Assembly: GCA_029237825.1 (NCBI GenBank)
Contig: JAQZBQ010000001.1
Span: 1 to 64,000 of the forward strand
Length of the DNA stretch: 64,000 nt
Direction: 5' to 3'
Source: Bacteroidota bacterium
GTDB lineage: Bacteria; Bacteroidota; Bacteroidia; B-17B0; Aurantibacillaceae
The notes below the pieces were generated by a model. That model did no database searches. It was not told the DNA's origin and saw nothing but the letters and a program-made list of their open reading frames with translations. Positions 31,542 to 41,932 of the stretch are shown in pieces. Both the position numbers and the translations under genes were made by a program. Every line of letters begins with the position of its first letter. The stretch's first letter is position 1.

Positions 31542-32579
31542 TTAAAGATCAAATTTTTCTTTAAACATCAAAAAACGTTTCTCCAAATAAACAAAAGAAA
31601 GATGGGTAATAGTACAAGTTAATATGCAGGCGATGAAAAGCTGAAAATAAGGATTAACACTCATATTTAGTTTTCCACTAATAAGTGTCATGAAATAAGG
31701 GATAGGTTTGTGATACAAATATATTCCATAACTCACGCCGCCAAAATATTTTAATACTCTACTACTTAAAATGATACCGGCAAGCCCTTTAAAATTATAA
31801 TAACAACCAACCACTAAACTTATTGATAATGTTAGAATACAAACAACAGAAACCGCGTTTGGGAATGTGTAAATAACACATAAGGCCAGGCCTAAAACAG
31901 AAAGTGGGATAAGAAAATTTTTAAATTTATTGATATAAAGGAACAGGCTCTCTTTTTGCTCTTTCAATAATAACGCGAATAATGCGCCAGAACCTAAAGT
32001 GTCGAAGTGTGCAAATGTCAGCATTCGCATTTCTTCAGTTGTGTTGATACTCTTCAGTAACAAGGCAGAAATGATAAAGCAAAACAAAACAATAATTAAG
32101 TTCCGGTTAGACACAAAAACTGTAATTAATGGCCAGAAAAGATAGAATTGTTCTTCAACAGCCAATGTCCATAGGTGGTTTAATTGCACGCCTTTCATTC
32201 CTTCCAGATAAAACAAAATATTCTGAGTGTACGTGTAATAGTAAAAGCCATCGCCTTTATCCCATACATATAAACCAAAACCCACCATTAAAATAAGGAA
32301 AATAGTAATAAAAAGGTAATATGCCGGAAATAATCTCAGAGCCCGTTTAATAATAAAGTTTCTAATAATTAATAATTTGTCTCCAATAGTTTTTTTTTGT
32401 TCAAGCAAAATAGCAGTAATCAGGTATCCCGAAATAACAAAAAAAATATCTACTCCTATCCAACCGTAATGAAAAAAGCCAATTTTAAACTCATTGAGGA
32501 AATGAAATAATACGACAGAGAATGCTGCTATAGCTCTCAATGCATCCAGCTGTGGCATGTTTTTGATTCTTTTACTCAA
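31542..32579 (-). CDS. AT3-family acyltransferase
   Basis: A 345-aa multi-TM protein: LDALRAIAAFSVVLFHFLNE (TM1 His), GVDIFFVISGYLITAIL, FIIKRALRLFPAYYL, NHLWTLAVEEQFYLFWPL and VSYGIYLYHKPI. Short AT3-only form. The start overlaps the end of the GT2 gene upstream by 4 bp. One of four acyltransferases in the locus. Confidence 0.87.
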   Translation of the reverse strand: MSKRIKNMPQLDALRAIAAFSVVLFHFLNEFKIGFFHYGWIGVDIFFVISGYLITAILLEQKKTIGDKLLIIRNFIIKRALRLFPAYYLFITIFLILMVGFGLYVWDKGDGFYYYTYTQNILFYLEGMKGVQLNHLWTLAVEEQFYLFWPLITVFVSNRNLIIVLFCFIISALLLKSINTTEEMRMLTFAHFDTLGSGALFALLLKEQKESLFLYINKFKNFLIPLSVLGLALCVIYTFPNAVSVVCILTLSISLVVGCYYNFKGLAGIILSSRVLKYFGGVSYGIYLYHKPIPYFMTLISGKLNMSVNPYFQLFIACILTCTITHLSFVYLEKRFLMFKEKFDL

Positions 32580-33568
32580 TACAACGTCTTTATGAAAAAC
32601 TTAATTTTGTCGAGAAGCCGTAATTTAGAATAGCCAAAGTTATTTTTATAAAGCTTAAAAGCCGCCCGCCCGCATTTTGAAGTTGAAAAATAGCAGGCTT
32701 GAAAAATTCGCACATCAATTTGCTTCTCTAAAACATTTGAATTAAACGCTTGATCTATTTTATTCTTTATGTTAAACTCTTTATAAATATCAACAAGTCT
32801 TTTCAATTCATTTAAAGAAAATTGGTACTTATAATTAATGAACCTGTACAAAATTTCAAAATCGTTTTCCTTGATTTCAACTCCGTGCATAATCAATTGA
32901 TCAACTATGATATTTGTCTTGTTCCTATTCATTTCAGTCAGCTGGGTAACTGTCAACTGATTAGGATGCGTACGATATTTTATTAAAATTTTTGGAATAT
33001 TATATAAACCAGAAAACTGACTTATTGCAACCCACAACTTGTAATCCTCAGCCGCTGAAAAACTTGAATCATATAATAAATTATGATCTATTAAAACATT
33101 CCTTCTGAGCATCGCCGTGGATTGAATGATTGAAGAACCCCATAATAATCTGCATTTAATCTCCTCGTTGGATATGGGGTACTCCCAAACACCTTCTTTT
33201 ACTCCGAAATACTCTGCATAGCTACCACACAAACCTATCTCACGATTTTCTTCCAAAAAACTAAATTGTTCCTGCAACCTATTAGGTAATGCAATGTCAT
33301 CAGCATCTAAAAATGCAATATACTTTCCTCTACTTTTCTGTATTGCATAATTTCTTGAATATGCTGGGCCGAAATTCTTTTCATTATCAATAAAAATAAT
33401 CCGTGTATCATTATATGACAATATTATTTCTTTTGATTTGTCTGTCGAAGCATCATTTACAATCAATAATTCAAAATTCTTAAACGACTGATTTAAAATG
33501 CTGTCGATTGCTTCTGCAACAAAAAAAGCTGTATTATATACCGGAATAATTACTGAAATTGTCGGCAT
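32576..33568 (-). CDS. GT2-family glycosyltransferase
   Basis: A 330-aa GT-A enzyme. ISVIIPVYNTAFFVAEAIDS at the start, VNDASTDKS for nucleotide binding, AFLDADDIALPNRL with the metal-binding DAD, and SAAEDYKLWVAIS with the acidic ED catalytic region. The remaining ~130 aa are helical. Its stop overlaps the acyltransferase start by 4 bp, and its ATG overlaps the methyltransferase stop. Confidence 0.9.
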   Translation of the reverse strand: MPTISVIIPVYNTAFFVAEAIDSILNQSFKNFELLIVNDASTDKSKEIILSYNDTRIIFIDNEKNFGPAYSRNYAIQKSRGKYIAFLDADDIALPNRLQEQFSFLEENREIGLCGSYAEYFGVKEGVWEYPISNEEIKCRLLWGSSIIQSTAMLRRNVLIDHNLLYDSSFSAAEDYKLWVAISQFSGLYNIPKILIKYRTHPNQLTVTQLTEMNRNKTNIIVDQLIMHGVEIKENDFEILYRFINYKYQFSLNELKRLVDIYKEFNIKNKIDQAFNSNVLEKQIDVRIFQACYFSTSKCGRAAFKLYKNNFGYSKLRLLDKIKFFIKTLY

Positions 33569-34446
33569 TATCGCATATACTCTGATGTTTCGGACTTTTT
33601 TATCAAAGCATAAATTTCTCCAATATAATAATCTTCAAAATTTGGAATATTTTTAGCTTTAAACACTTCAATCTCCTTTTTTATAAATCTTGAAAAATAC
33701 CACATATAATCATATTTTAATGAAAGTAACTCAGTATCTGGAGTCAATTTTTCCAAAAAAGAAATGTATTCATGTGCAGGTACTCTATTTGTCCATGGAT
33801 ATGATATATTTCTAGCCTTTGCATATTCTTTCAAATATTCTTCAGGAAACAAAATATTTGGATATGGCATTTTAAGTATATGATAGTAATGAAATCCCCA
33901 TGGAGAAAAATAATTCGCCCCAATTTGCAAATAAAAAATACCCCCGGGCTTAAGTTTTTCTAGACATTTTTTTAATCCCGCGACAGGATTTGGAATATGC
34001 TCGAAACAGTCTATTGAGTACATAAAATCAATGGAGCTATCCTCAATGTGGCTCATTTCATGAACACCATCAGTAACATATTCAATTCTTGAATCCGGAT
34101 TATTTGGTTGTTGAATATCTACTCCATATATCTTTTTGCATCCCAAATTTGCAAATTGCTTCAATAATAATCCTGATCCCGGACCTATTTCACAAACATA
34201 CTCTGGAATCTTATTATTATTATAATTTAAAAGCCTGCCAATACGTTCTTTCGCTATCATTTCTTGGCCAAGGGGCGAATAGTCCCAATGAGAGGCTGCT
34301 GTGTAGATCTTGTAACGCTCAACATATTCATCAAACTTATTTTTATCCAAAAAAAAATGCTTCGCGTCTGCTTTTTCAAATGCTCTCCTAGCACTATTAT
34401 AAAAATATTGATTTTTGTATTTAGCAGCTATTTGTCTAATTGTCAT
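33568..34446 (-). CDS. class I SAM-dependent methyltransferase
   Basis: A 292-aa protein. SAM motif I: VCEIGPGSGLLLKQFANLG at about 93-111. Acidic motif II: YGVDIQQPNN. Post-motif DFMYSIDCFEHIPNP and motif III LKPGGIFYLQIGANYF. C-terminal part unusual, with GFHYYHILKMPYPNI. In a glycan operon it probably O-methylates a sugar or caps the chain end; capping would fit chain-length control with the Wzt C-terminal domain (inference). Confidence 0.8.
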   Translation of the reverse strand: MTIRQIAAKYKNQYFYNSARRAFEKADAKHFFLDKNKFDEYVERYKIYTAASHWDYSPLGQEMIAKERIGRLLNYNNNKIPEYVCEIGPGSGLLLKQFANLGCKKIYGVDIQQPNNPDSRIEYVTDGVHEMSHIEDSSIDFMYSIDCFEHIPNPVAGLKKCLEKLKPGGIFYLQIGANYFSPWGFHYYHILKMPYPNILFPEEYLKEYAKARNISYPWTNRVPAHEYISFLEKLTPDTELLSLKYDYMWYFSRFIKKEIEVFKAKNIPNFEDYYIGEIYALIKKSETSEYMR

Positions 34447-35410
34447 TGAATAGTCTATTAAATTTAATTATGAATCTAGAAATAAATTTTGAAAATTTTA
34501 CACGTAGAATTAATTCACTAGAGATTTTTTTACTTAAAACATCTCTTGGCAAGAGCGGATAAATTTCTAAAATCAATTGCCGTGTTTTTTTCTCACTATA
34601 ACCATTCGATTCCATCCAGTAAACAAAAGTTCTTAGAGTCTCCCATTCATATAATGGATATTTTGCAATATCTATTTTTTTTTCAAAAAGAGGTAGTTTA
34701 TCTCTCCATTTCCGGTTTAATAAGATTACACTTTCAAACCAACTTTGATTTATAGTCCCCTGTTGAAAATGTTCTACCAAAATATCATAAACCACACAAA
34801 CCTTTAAATGTTGTTTAACCTGCAATGAAATATCTGTGTCATAACAATGAAAACTCTTAAATAAAACGTCATCAAATCTTATTTTTTTACTATTAAATAA
34901 TTCCTTTCTTATACAAAACCACAAGCCATCGACAATGACAGCATCAACTACATTTTTACCTGTAGGGTTATTATATTGTTTAGTGACGGTTTCAGTACCA
35001 TTTTGTGAAATTATTTCCTGATAATTGTTTTTTGAGACGCCTTTTTGCCAATGTTGTATATTAGAAATCAAATGATCATTCAAAATCTGGCTACTCCACC
35101 ATGGTGAGGGGCTTTTAGGGAACACATTTCCCCCAATCACACCTATCATGCCAACCTTTTCATCTCTAAAATGGGATACCACTTTTTGTCCCCAATCTTC
35201 TGTATGAAACAATAGATCTTCATGAGAAAAACAAATTATATTAAATTTAGACCTTTCAACACCCAAATTATAAGCCTCAAATATACTATATTCCTTTTTC
35301 TGATTATTGATAACAATGAGTTCATATTCTATTCCAATAGTTTTACTAATGTTTTGTGTAATAGCATTTAAATAATCTTCATTTCTATGACAAATTACTA
35401 TTGAAATCAT
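34436..35410 (-). CDS. GT2-like glycosyltransferase
   Basis: A 324-aa protein of the divergent GT-A group: MISIVICHRNEDYLNAI, ELIVINNQKKEYSIFEAYNLG, IICFSHEDLLFHTEDWG (HED in the metal site in place of DxD), and FHCYDTDISLQVKQHL. The start differs from classic GT2 in lacking the NDGSxD motif, as seen in streptomycin-like Glyco_tranf_2_5 members. It overlaps both neighbours by 4-11 bp. Confidence 0.78.
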   Translation of the reverse strand: MISIVICHRNEDYLNAITQNISKTIGIEYELIVINNQKKEYSIFEAYNLGVERSKFNIICFSHEDLLFHTEDWGQKVVSHFRDEKVGMIGVIGGNVFPKSPSPWWSSQILNDHLISNIQHWQKGVSKNNYQEIISQNGTETVTKQYNNPTGKNVVDAVIVDGLWFCIRKELFNSKKIRFDDVLFKSFHCYDTDISLQVKQHLKVCVVYDILVEHFQQGTINQSWFESVILLNRKWRDKLPLFEKKIDIAKYPLYEWETLRTFVYWMESNGYSEKKTRQLILEIYPLLPRDVLSKKISSELILRVKFSKFISRFIIKFNRLFNDN

Positions 35411-36540
35411 AATTCTAAATTAAACAAAATGCGCTCCCAATTTCCTACTTGATTAGAAACATCAAAATGTTTAGCCTTTGCTTTGGCTTTTTCTATATCA
35501 AACCCAATGTTATTCGATGCTACTTCTTTCATCGTATTTGCCAAATCTCTAACATTCCATGAATCAATCACTCTACCTATTTCTGGTGTTATGATTTCCG
35601 ATACTCCCCCCGCATTAAAACTGACTACCGGTTTCCCTAGCGCCAATGCTTCCACTACCACCATACCAAATGGTTCTTCACGGGAGGTAAGCACAAAACC
35701 ATCCATGATATTCATATAATCGTAATAATCATTTGTTTTCTTTCCCAGGAAAAATACATTTTCTAAATTTCCGGCTGTAACTTCTTTCTCAATCATTAAA
35801 TCCATACCTGAATTTGAACTATTTCCCAACCAAACCAACGCCGCATTCTGCTCCATTAAAAGCTTAGCAAGTTCTGGTACCATGTCAGTTCCTTTTCTTA
35901 TAGACGATGTTCCTGACATCAGCCATATAAAACTATATGAATTTAATCCTAGCTCCTTCTTTATTCTCTTTGAGTTATCAATGTCTATCTTGATTTTACT
36001 AATATCAATACATTCATATTGGAGAACAACATTTTTAGCGCCTAAAATTTTAAGTTTTTCGTAAACGGCCAGACTATCAGCAATACATAAAATAGAGTAG
36101 TCAATTGCTAACTGCAACTGTTCTTTTGTTACCAAACCATAATCTGAAGTTAATTCATGAAAATGTGTAATGACTTTAATATTATTTCTTTTGGCAAGTT
36201 TAATTTTATCAGTCATTAATACCGTATTCAAATACCAACAATCTGAATTTACTTTTTTGTGAATTTTAAAAAGGTGTAGATCGTATTGATTTATTTTGAT
36301 GAATTTAGCAGCGATCTTTTTTAAGCGCCCAAAAACTCCTGGATATTTTAGACTTATAAATGTTTTGACTTCTTTGGGCATTTGTGGCAGCAATTCACCA
36401 GCACAATCACTGACCAAGCTTATTTCAAATAAGCTCTTATCATAATTTTGAAACATGTACCATAAAAACATTTCAGATCCGGTGCGGCCCGCGTAAGGTG
36501 TAAAAAACAATATACGCTTAAACTTATTTTTGTCCATCAT
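35407..36540 (-). CDS. GT4-family glycosyltransferase
   Basis: A 377-aa GT-B enzyme. The N-terminus, ILFFTPYAGRTGSEMFLWYM, has the Gly-rich loop. The C-terminal half has IWLMSGTSSIRKGTDMVPEL, VFFLGKKTNDYYDYMNIMDG and LTSREEPFGMVVVEALALGKPVVSFNAGG with E-x7-E. It starts within the end of the acyltransferase gene (17-bp overlap), so translation is likely coupled. Confidence 0.88.
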   Translation of the reverse strand: MMDKNKFKRILFFTPYAGRTGSEMFLWYMFQNYDKSLFEISLVSDCAGELLPQMPKEVKTFISLKYPGVFGRLKKIAAKFIKINQYDLHLFKIHKKVNSDCWYLNTVLMTDKIKLAKRNNIKVITHFHELTSDYGLVTKEQLQLAIDYSILCIADSLAVYEKLKILGAKNVVLQYECIDISKIKIDIDNSKRIKKELGLNSYSFIWLMSGTSSIRKGTDMVPELAKLLMEQNAALVWLGNSSNSGMDLMIEKEVTAGNLENVFFLGKKTNDYYDYMNIMDGFVLTSREEPFGMVVVEALALGKPVVSFNAGGVSEIITPEIGRVIDSWNVRDLANTMKEVASNNIGFDIEKAKAKAKHFDVSNQVGNWERILFNLEL

Positions 36541-37660
36541 TACCGCTTACTATAATTGCATATTTATGTTTCAATTTCAAAAATGGACCTTCGATATAAG
36601 TAAAAGAAAAATAGGATATAACAGTAGTTAATATAAAGCTAATAAGAAAGTAAATAAAATGACCTAAATTTGAGCCCATATTTAAATTTCTAAACAAATA
36701 TCCGCTTAATACAATTAAAACTATTGGGTGATACATATAAAAACCATAAGAGATTTTTCCCATTAAATCAAAAAAAGAATATTCAAGATTTATCAATGAA
36801 TGAGTATTGGATGCTACATTCAAAATTAAAATCGCAGATAGAGAGGCATAATATGTATAATAAAAAATTCCAGGTTTAAAACCAAAAAACATAGAGCCAC
36901 ATATTAAAATAATTGTAAATAATTGGAAAAACTTTGAGTAAAGAAAAGAAAGCAAAGCATATTTACGATATAATATAAATGCAAATAAGCCTCCTATCGC
37001 CATGCAATCAATACGGAAGTAATTGATAAACTGTCCCATAAATTGCCACAAATTTACACCTCCAAAATTCACTTGAGGTATAGTAAAATACGAAAATAGT
37101 GCCCTTAAAGCAATAAAAATAATTATGATAACTATTGTCAACCTAAAAATATTGCCTTTTGTCCACCTCATTAACCATGGCCATAGTAAATAAAACTGCT
37201 CCTCGGTTGCAACTGACCAAATCTGCGAAGGAAACCCCCCGGCAGAAAAAGCAACAAAAGCGATATTTGCTAAAAACGTCACATACAATACGAATTTCGT
37301 TGTAAAAAAATCAAAGTCTAAAGTGTTCATTAATAAAGCTGTTAAAAGACTTATAAGAAGTATTATGAAGTATAAAGGCCAGATTCGTAATATTCGTCTA
37401 ATATAAAATGCTTTAATAGTAATTCTTTTCTTCGAATTCAATTCAACAAGAAGAAGGTATGAAATCAAAAAACCTGATAAAGTAAAAAAAATAGTGACCC
37501 CAATTTCGCCGGCCATTTGAAAAAATGGATGAGACATAAAGTTCGAAACATGATTTAATTCTTTCATCTGTTCCATATGATGAATTAATACTAAAAAAGC
37601 GGCTAGAAACCTGATACCATTTAATGATGGAAAATAAATGCCATTTCTTGTTTTTTCCAC
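36524..37660 (-). CDS. AT3-family acyltransferase, paralogue of the plus-strand copy
   Basis: A 378-aa multi-TM protein: LNGIRFLAAFLVLIHHMEQM, TIFFTLSGFLISYLLLVEL, FYIRRILRIWPLYFI, QIWSVATEEQFYLLWPW, DCMAIGG and GKISYGFYMYHPIV. These blocks match the 25882-27021 protein much better than the other two acyltransferases, pointing to duplication. It overlaps the downstream GT4 gene. Confidence 0.87.
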   Translation of the reverse strand: MEKTRNGIYFPSLNGIRFLAAFLVLIHHMEQMKELNHVSNFMSHPFFQMAGEIGVTIFFTLSGFLISYLLLVELNSKKRITIKAFYIRRILRIWPLYFIILLISLLTALLMNTLDFDFFTTKFVLYVTFLANIAFVAFSAGGFPSQIWSVATEEQFYLLWPWLMRWTKGNIFRLTIVIIIIFIALRALFSYFTIPQVNFGGVNLWQFMGQFINYFRIDCMAIGGLFAFILYRKYALLSFLYSKFFQLFTIILICGSMFFGFKPGIFYYTYYASLSAILILNVASNTHSLINLEYSFFDLMGKISYGFYMYHPIVLIVLSGYLFRNLNMGSNLGHFIYFLISFILTTVISYFSFTYIEGPFLKLKHKYAIIVSGNDGQK

Positions 37661-37663
37661 ACT

Positions 37664-38782
37664 CTACTTTTTAACAACTCTGATATGCAATGATTTTTTT
37701 GGCAGATACTTAATGTAATAATCAAGGCACTGTTGTCTATTTATACTCAAAAAATTAACCATAAACTCATATAATTTTTCCGTTGTTAAATAATTATGAC
37801 TTAGCAAAGACCTATAATTATTAATAATTTTATCCCTTATCACAAAGGATAAAATTATATCTTTTAATTTATATTTATAACTATTACTGTCTAATAACGA
37901 TGGTTCAATATATTCGATTTCCATTGCCGTATTTGATCTTAATTCAAAAAAAACAGTGTATATATCATTAAAGGCAGTTATTGAGAGAAACTGATTAAAT
38001 GATAACTTAGTTCTAGGCAATTTTACATACTCCTCACTTAAACAAACTCTTAAATTACTTTCTAAGACCAAACCCATACCATTACCGTTTCTCGGGAAAC
38101 TTTTATTGTCATGCATATACTGCAGCAAATTGATGTACCAAATTGTTGGCACATTTGAATAACTTTCCGGGTGCCATTGGTGAAGTGAAATAAATTCCAG
38201 ATGATTTAAATAAACCTGATCAAGCAGCAATGCTTTAAGCCTGCTACAAAAGTCATTATCCTCTAAGCCCCAGCCTTGAAAGTATTCGTCATATCCCCGA
38301 ATTGCGAAGAAATCATTTTTTGATACTATGACAAGGCCTGGCGCCAGACCAGAATTCTTCAGATAATTTGAATTAAAATCCTTCCAATTATGTTTATTGT
38401 AATCATAATTCGATGGTAAATAGTGACATTTATAGTTGTAAAAGACTCCTTCGAAAGACAATTTAGAAACTTTGCAAATGAAATCTGAGGCGAATACTAA
38501 ATCAACATCCACGATCATTATTACGTCGCCCTTAATGTTATTGGCTCCAACATTTATCGCATACGATTTATTCCATATTAGACCATTAGTATTTAAATAT
38601 AAATACCTACAAAAATGAAATTCCTGCGAAAGATTTTTAATGCACTCAGCTGTTATTTGATCGCTTCCACTGTCAATTAACAATACCTCAAAATCATCGC
38701 AAGTTTGCTCTGCGAGAGAAGCTAAACAATTAGTGACCCGTTCGGGTTCACGATTGCGATATGGTATAATAATAGAAATCAC
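37664..38782 (-). CDS. GT2/Glyco_transf_7C-type glycosyltransferase
   Basis: A 372-aa enzyme. GT-A start MISIIIPYRNREPERVTNCL, LLIDSGSDQ, MIVDVDLVFASDF (DVD metal motif) and FQGWGLEDNDFCSRL, the WGxEDxD signature of the C-terminal galactosyltransferase (7C) domain. About 120 further residues are helical. The motif pair suggests chondroitin/galactosyl-type transfer; donor is not known. It lies 1 bp from the neighbour gene upstream. Confidence 0.83.
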   Translation of the reverse strand: MISIIIPYRNREPERVTNCLASLAEQTCDDFEVLLIDSGSDQITAECIKNLSQEFHFCRYLYLNTNGLIWNKSYAINVGANNIKGDVIMIVDVDLVFASDFICKVSKLSFEGVFYNYKCHYLPSNYDYNKHNWKDFNSNYLKNSGLAPGLVIVSKNDFFAIRGYDEYFQGWGLEDNDFCSRLKALLLDQVYLNHLEFISLHQWHPESYSNVPTIWYINLLQYMHDNKSFPRNGNGMGLVLESNLRVCLSEEYVKLPRTKLSFNQFLSITAFNDIYTVFFELRSNTAMEIEYIEPSLLDSNSYKYKLKDIILSFVIRDKIINNYRSLLSHNYLTTEKLYEFMVNFLSINRQQCLDYYIKYLPKKSLHIRVVKK

Positions 38783-38783
38783 T

Positions 38784-39590
38784 TTACAGATTCTGTTCCC
38801 TAAATTTATTCACTTTACGTATTTTTCTATATACATTACTATTTTGTACCCACTTAACAAATTGAATAAGTTTTGAACTTTCATAAAACCGCATGGAACT
38901 TCTTAATTTCATTAATTCCATATAATCATCATACATCAAGGGGAACTGCTGTTTCAACACTTCTCTTCGTTCATCTATTTGTAACTGTCTACTTAGCTCA
39001 TTACTACTGACTCCACCTCCCTCGAAAAAAGTAATCACAATATCAATGTGTTGGTAACTACAGCTATATTTAAAAAGTGCAATGATAAAAAATTCCCAGT
39101 CAGAGACAATCTGAAGGCTTTCATTATACAGTCCAATCTTATCAAATAAATTTTTTCGAATAAAACTTACCGGATGACCTATACTGCTATAAAAAAAAGT
39201 GGAATATTTCAATTCATCACTGTAAAAATCCACACCGTAAGAATTTTCAAGATTACCATATACAATATCTTTATCAGGAAAAAAATCAAAAACATTTTCC
39301 AATACATTACTGTTAATTAGCCAATCACCTGAATTTAAGAATAAACAATACTCGCCGGTTGCCTTTTTTATACCCTTATTCATTGCATGATAAATACCTC
39401 TGTCCTTCTCACTAACCCAATAGGTGATATCCTTTTGATAATTTTTAATTAAATCAACACTATCGTCCGAGCTCGCTCCATCAATTACAATGTATTCGAA
39501 ATCTTTAAAGGTTTGATTCACAACGCTTTCAATAGTTTTCCGTAAACCATAAGCGTTATTAAAATTTATTGTAATTATTGAAAGTTGCAT
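38784..39590 (-). CDS. GT2-family glycosyltransferase (WcaA-like)
   Basis: A 268-aa GT-A enzyme: LSIITINFNNAYGLRKTIES, YIVIDGASSDDSVDLI, YWVSEKDRGIYHAMNKGI, CLFLNSGDWL (metal site), and SDWEFFIIALF. This is the compact form common in Bacteroidota glycan clusters. Its motif order matches the broken GT2 gene just upstream and gives the template for locating that gene's frameshift. Confidence 0.88.
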   Translation of the reverse strand: MQLSIITINFNNAYGLRKTIESVVNQTFKDFEYIVIDGASSDDSVDLIKNYQKDITYWVSEKDRGIYHAMNKGIKKATGEYCLFLNSGDWLINSNVLENVFDFFPDKDIVYGNLENSYGVDFYSDELKYSTFFYSSIGHPVSFIRKNLFDKIGLYNESLQIVSDWEFFIIALFKYSCSYQHIDIVITFFEGGGVSSNELSRQLQIDERREVLKQQFPLMYDDYMELMKLRSSMRFYESSKLIQFVKWVQNSNVYRKIRKVNKFREQNL

Positions 39591-39676
39591 AAAAATCTGA
39601 CCTTCTTAACCTGTTCTTGATAGATCTTCTATTTCCTACTAAAGGAAATTAGAATAAGATCCTAACAAAACTCAAA

Positions 39677-40553
39677 TTATAGCATATAGCTTACAAGTTG
39701 AACTTCTTCAATTGAATACATTGAATATTTCTTGTATTTAAAAAACTTAAGCATTGCTCCAAAAGAAGCATTGCGGTTGAGGAGAAACAGTAATTTTACA
39801 AAAAGTCGGCTCTTGAACGTCCACATTGTTAGTGTTTCGTCAACCAATAATTCTAATAAAGCTGAATATTTACTATTATAATGTTTATAGATCTCCAGTA
39901 ACTCTTGCCTTCTTAATTTCCCTCCCGTTCCGGATTTATGTTGTTCGTGAATTCTATATACTGAAATTGCTTTGCTACCTGGATAAAATTGAACACTATT
40001 CTTCTTGGCTCTTAAAAACCATTCCCAATCAAATCCAAAATGAATATCTTCTCGCAGAGGTCCTAACATAAGCCATGTAGCTTTAGTCCAAAAGGAAGAC
40101 GGCTGAATAATATAATCAAACATTTCTAAATTAAATTTGCTATATCTTTCAACATCACTACCATAGCTCTTTAACTCAGTACCCTTGTTTTTAATATGCA
40201 CACAATTAGCATAATATATCCCGAAATTATTTAAATTCTCAATTTGGTGTGCCATATAAAAAAGTGCTCCCGGCAAGTACATATCATCACTATTTAACCA
40301 GGCCAAAATATCACCCGTAGCTCGTTCAAATCCTTTATTTATAGCGTTACTCTGTCCTGCATCTTTTTCACTAACCCAATAAGTTATATGTTCTTCGTAT
40401 AATAATCTCAACTGAATTATCCGTACTGCCTCCATCCATGATTATATATTCCAAATTTGGATAACCCTGCCCTATAACCGATAAAATAGTCTCTTCAATA
40501 AACTGTCCTTGATTATAAGAAGGAGTAACTATTGAAATTTTTGGATAATTCAT
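39677..40553 (-). pseudogene. frameshifted GT2-family glycosyltransferase
   Basis: Two frames together make one ~290-aa GT2. The first (40553 down to about 40401) reads [36 protein letters not shown]; the second (about 40399 to 39677) resumes with [31 protein letters not shown] and HFGFDWEWFLRAKK. The neighbour at 38784 has [20 protein letters not shown] unbroken at the same point, so one base too many, or two missing, at about 40400 explains the split. It is either a true inactivation or an assembly error. 108 bp separate it from the GT4 gene, with no feature seen there. Confidence 0.8.
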
Positions 40554-40661
40554 TAAGTGTTTTTGTAATATGATTTTGAACTATAATTGTTATAAATTAT
40601 GATGCTCAAAGTTGCTTTTAAATAACTAGAATTATTTGGTTCATAAAATAACAAACCATTT

Positions 40662-41927
40662 TCAAACAATTGATTCGAAAAGTTTTTTATAAGCCTCTGC
40701 CTGAAAATCCAATGCATATTTTTCTTTGGCTTCTTTAGCAATTTTCACTCTATCAAAATTTGCTGATTCATTGAAAAACTTTTCAATTGTTGTTGAAAGT
40801 GCGTCCACTGAAATATTAGAGCAAAGTAACCCGGTTTGATAATTCACCACGGCATCAGGAATACCCCCTGTATTAAAGCCAATTACTGGTGTGCCACACA
40901 ATAAAGATTCAATCATTGTATTGGGCAAATTATCTTCTAAAGAAGGTATCACAAAAACATCTGCTGCACTATATGCCACAGCCATGATGCGCTCGTCTGA
41001 AATAGTTCCAAGTTTTACGAGATAATCTTGATTGGGGAGCGAGCTACTATTACCTATTGCGCAAAGAACAAATTCATCTTTACAAGTGCGTAATAATTTT
41101 TCGAGTGCCAATTGAAGGTATCGAAATCCTTTTCTCGAATTAGTGACTGACTCAGCCACAAATAGTATCACCTTTTTATACTTTGGAATACCAAGAACCT
41201 CTCTACAAAACATCATATTATTTGGCTTAAATACATCTGTTGGATAGCCATACGGAATGTGGTAATGTGGAAATTTTTGAAAAAGCTCACTACTTTGAGA
41301 ACTTTCAACTAACCATTTTGATGGAGCTACGATGTGTAAATTCTTTACATTTTCGAGCGCTTTTCTCTTTATTTCAATCAACTTTTTTTCCTCTTCGAGT
41401 TCACTTTTAGAATAAATTCTTGTAATGGGCTGTCCAACTTCGTCTTGGCTTAAAAAACGCTCCGCATAATGTTCACCCCCAAGGAATGGATTTTGATCGT
41501 GTAAAGTCCATACAACTGGCTTTGTATTTTTTTGAAAAAAAGAAGGATAATCTAAAAAGTTTGACACCCAATGTAAATTAATTACATCTGCCTCCTTGTA
41601 ATATTGGGCTAGCGTTAAGTCATATGGCGATTGTGGATAACTAAAAAATTCGAGTCCTTTAGGCCTATTATCTATAAATTTTATTTGCTTGTCTTCGAGC
41701 AAATTCAAATTGGTCATCCACTCTATTGGTTTACCTTTAAGCTTTGTGCCAAATGACTTTTTTAGAGCCAGATGTGAAATGAGAAAGGATTCAGCAATCG
41801 ATTTATCTGATTGCTGCTTCAATATTAATTTTGATTCAATTTTTTCTTGCAATAAACCATGATGCAAACGAATGCAAGATTTGGCAGCACCGCCTTTATC
41901 AGATGTATTAAATAATAACGTTTTCAT
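40662..41927 (-). CDS. GT4-family glycosyltransferase
   Basis: A 421-aa GT-B enzyme. It starts KTLLFNTSDKGGAAKSCIRL, the Gly-rich loop typical of Bacteroidota GT4. It then has VWTLHDQNPFLGGEHY, ILFVAESVTNSRKGFRYLQ, and VIPSLEDNLPNTMIESLLCGTPVIGFNTGG with E-x7-E. It lies 5 bp after the sialyltransferase-like gene. Acts on the inner face of the inner membrane; linkage is not determinable. Confidence 0.88.
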   Translation of the reverse strand: MKTLLFNTSDKGGAAKSCIRLHHGLLQEKIESKLILKQQSDKSIAESFLISHLALKKSFGTKLKGKPIEWMTNLNLLEDKQIKFIDNRPKGLEFFSYPQSPYDLTLAQYYKEADVINLHWVSNFLDYPSFFQKNTKPVVWTLHDQNPFLGGEHYAERFLSQDEVGQPITRIYSKSELEEEKKLIEIKRKALENVKNLHIVAPSKWLVESSQSSELFQKFPHYHIPYGYPTDVFKPNNMMFCREVLGIPKYKKVILFVAESVTNSRKGFRYLQLALEKLLRTCKDEFVLCAIGNSSSLPNQDYLVKLGTISDERIMAVAYSAADVFVIPSLEDNLPNTMIESLLCGTPVIGFNTGGIPDAVVNYQTGLLCSNISVDALSTTIEKFFNESANFDRVKIAKEAKEKYALDFQAEAYKKLFESIV

Positions 41928-41932
41928 TTGGT

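Noticed and set aside
40553-40741. A 62-aa minus-strand frame between the GT4 and broken GT2 genes
   Set aside because: Its first part lies out of frame inside the end of the GT4 gene and the rest has no motif or start context.
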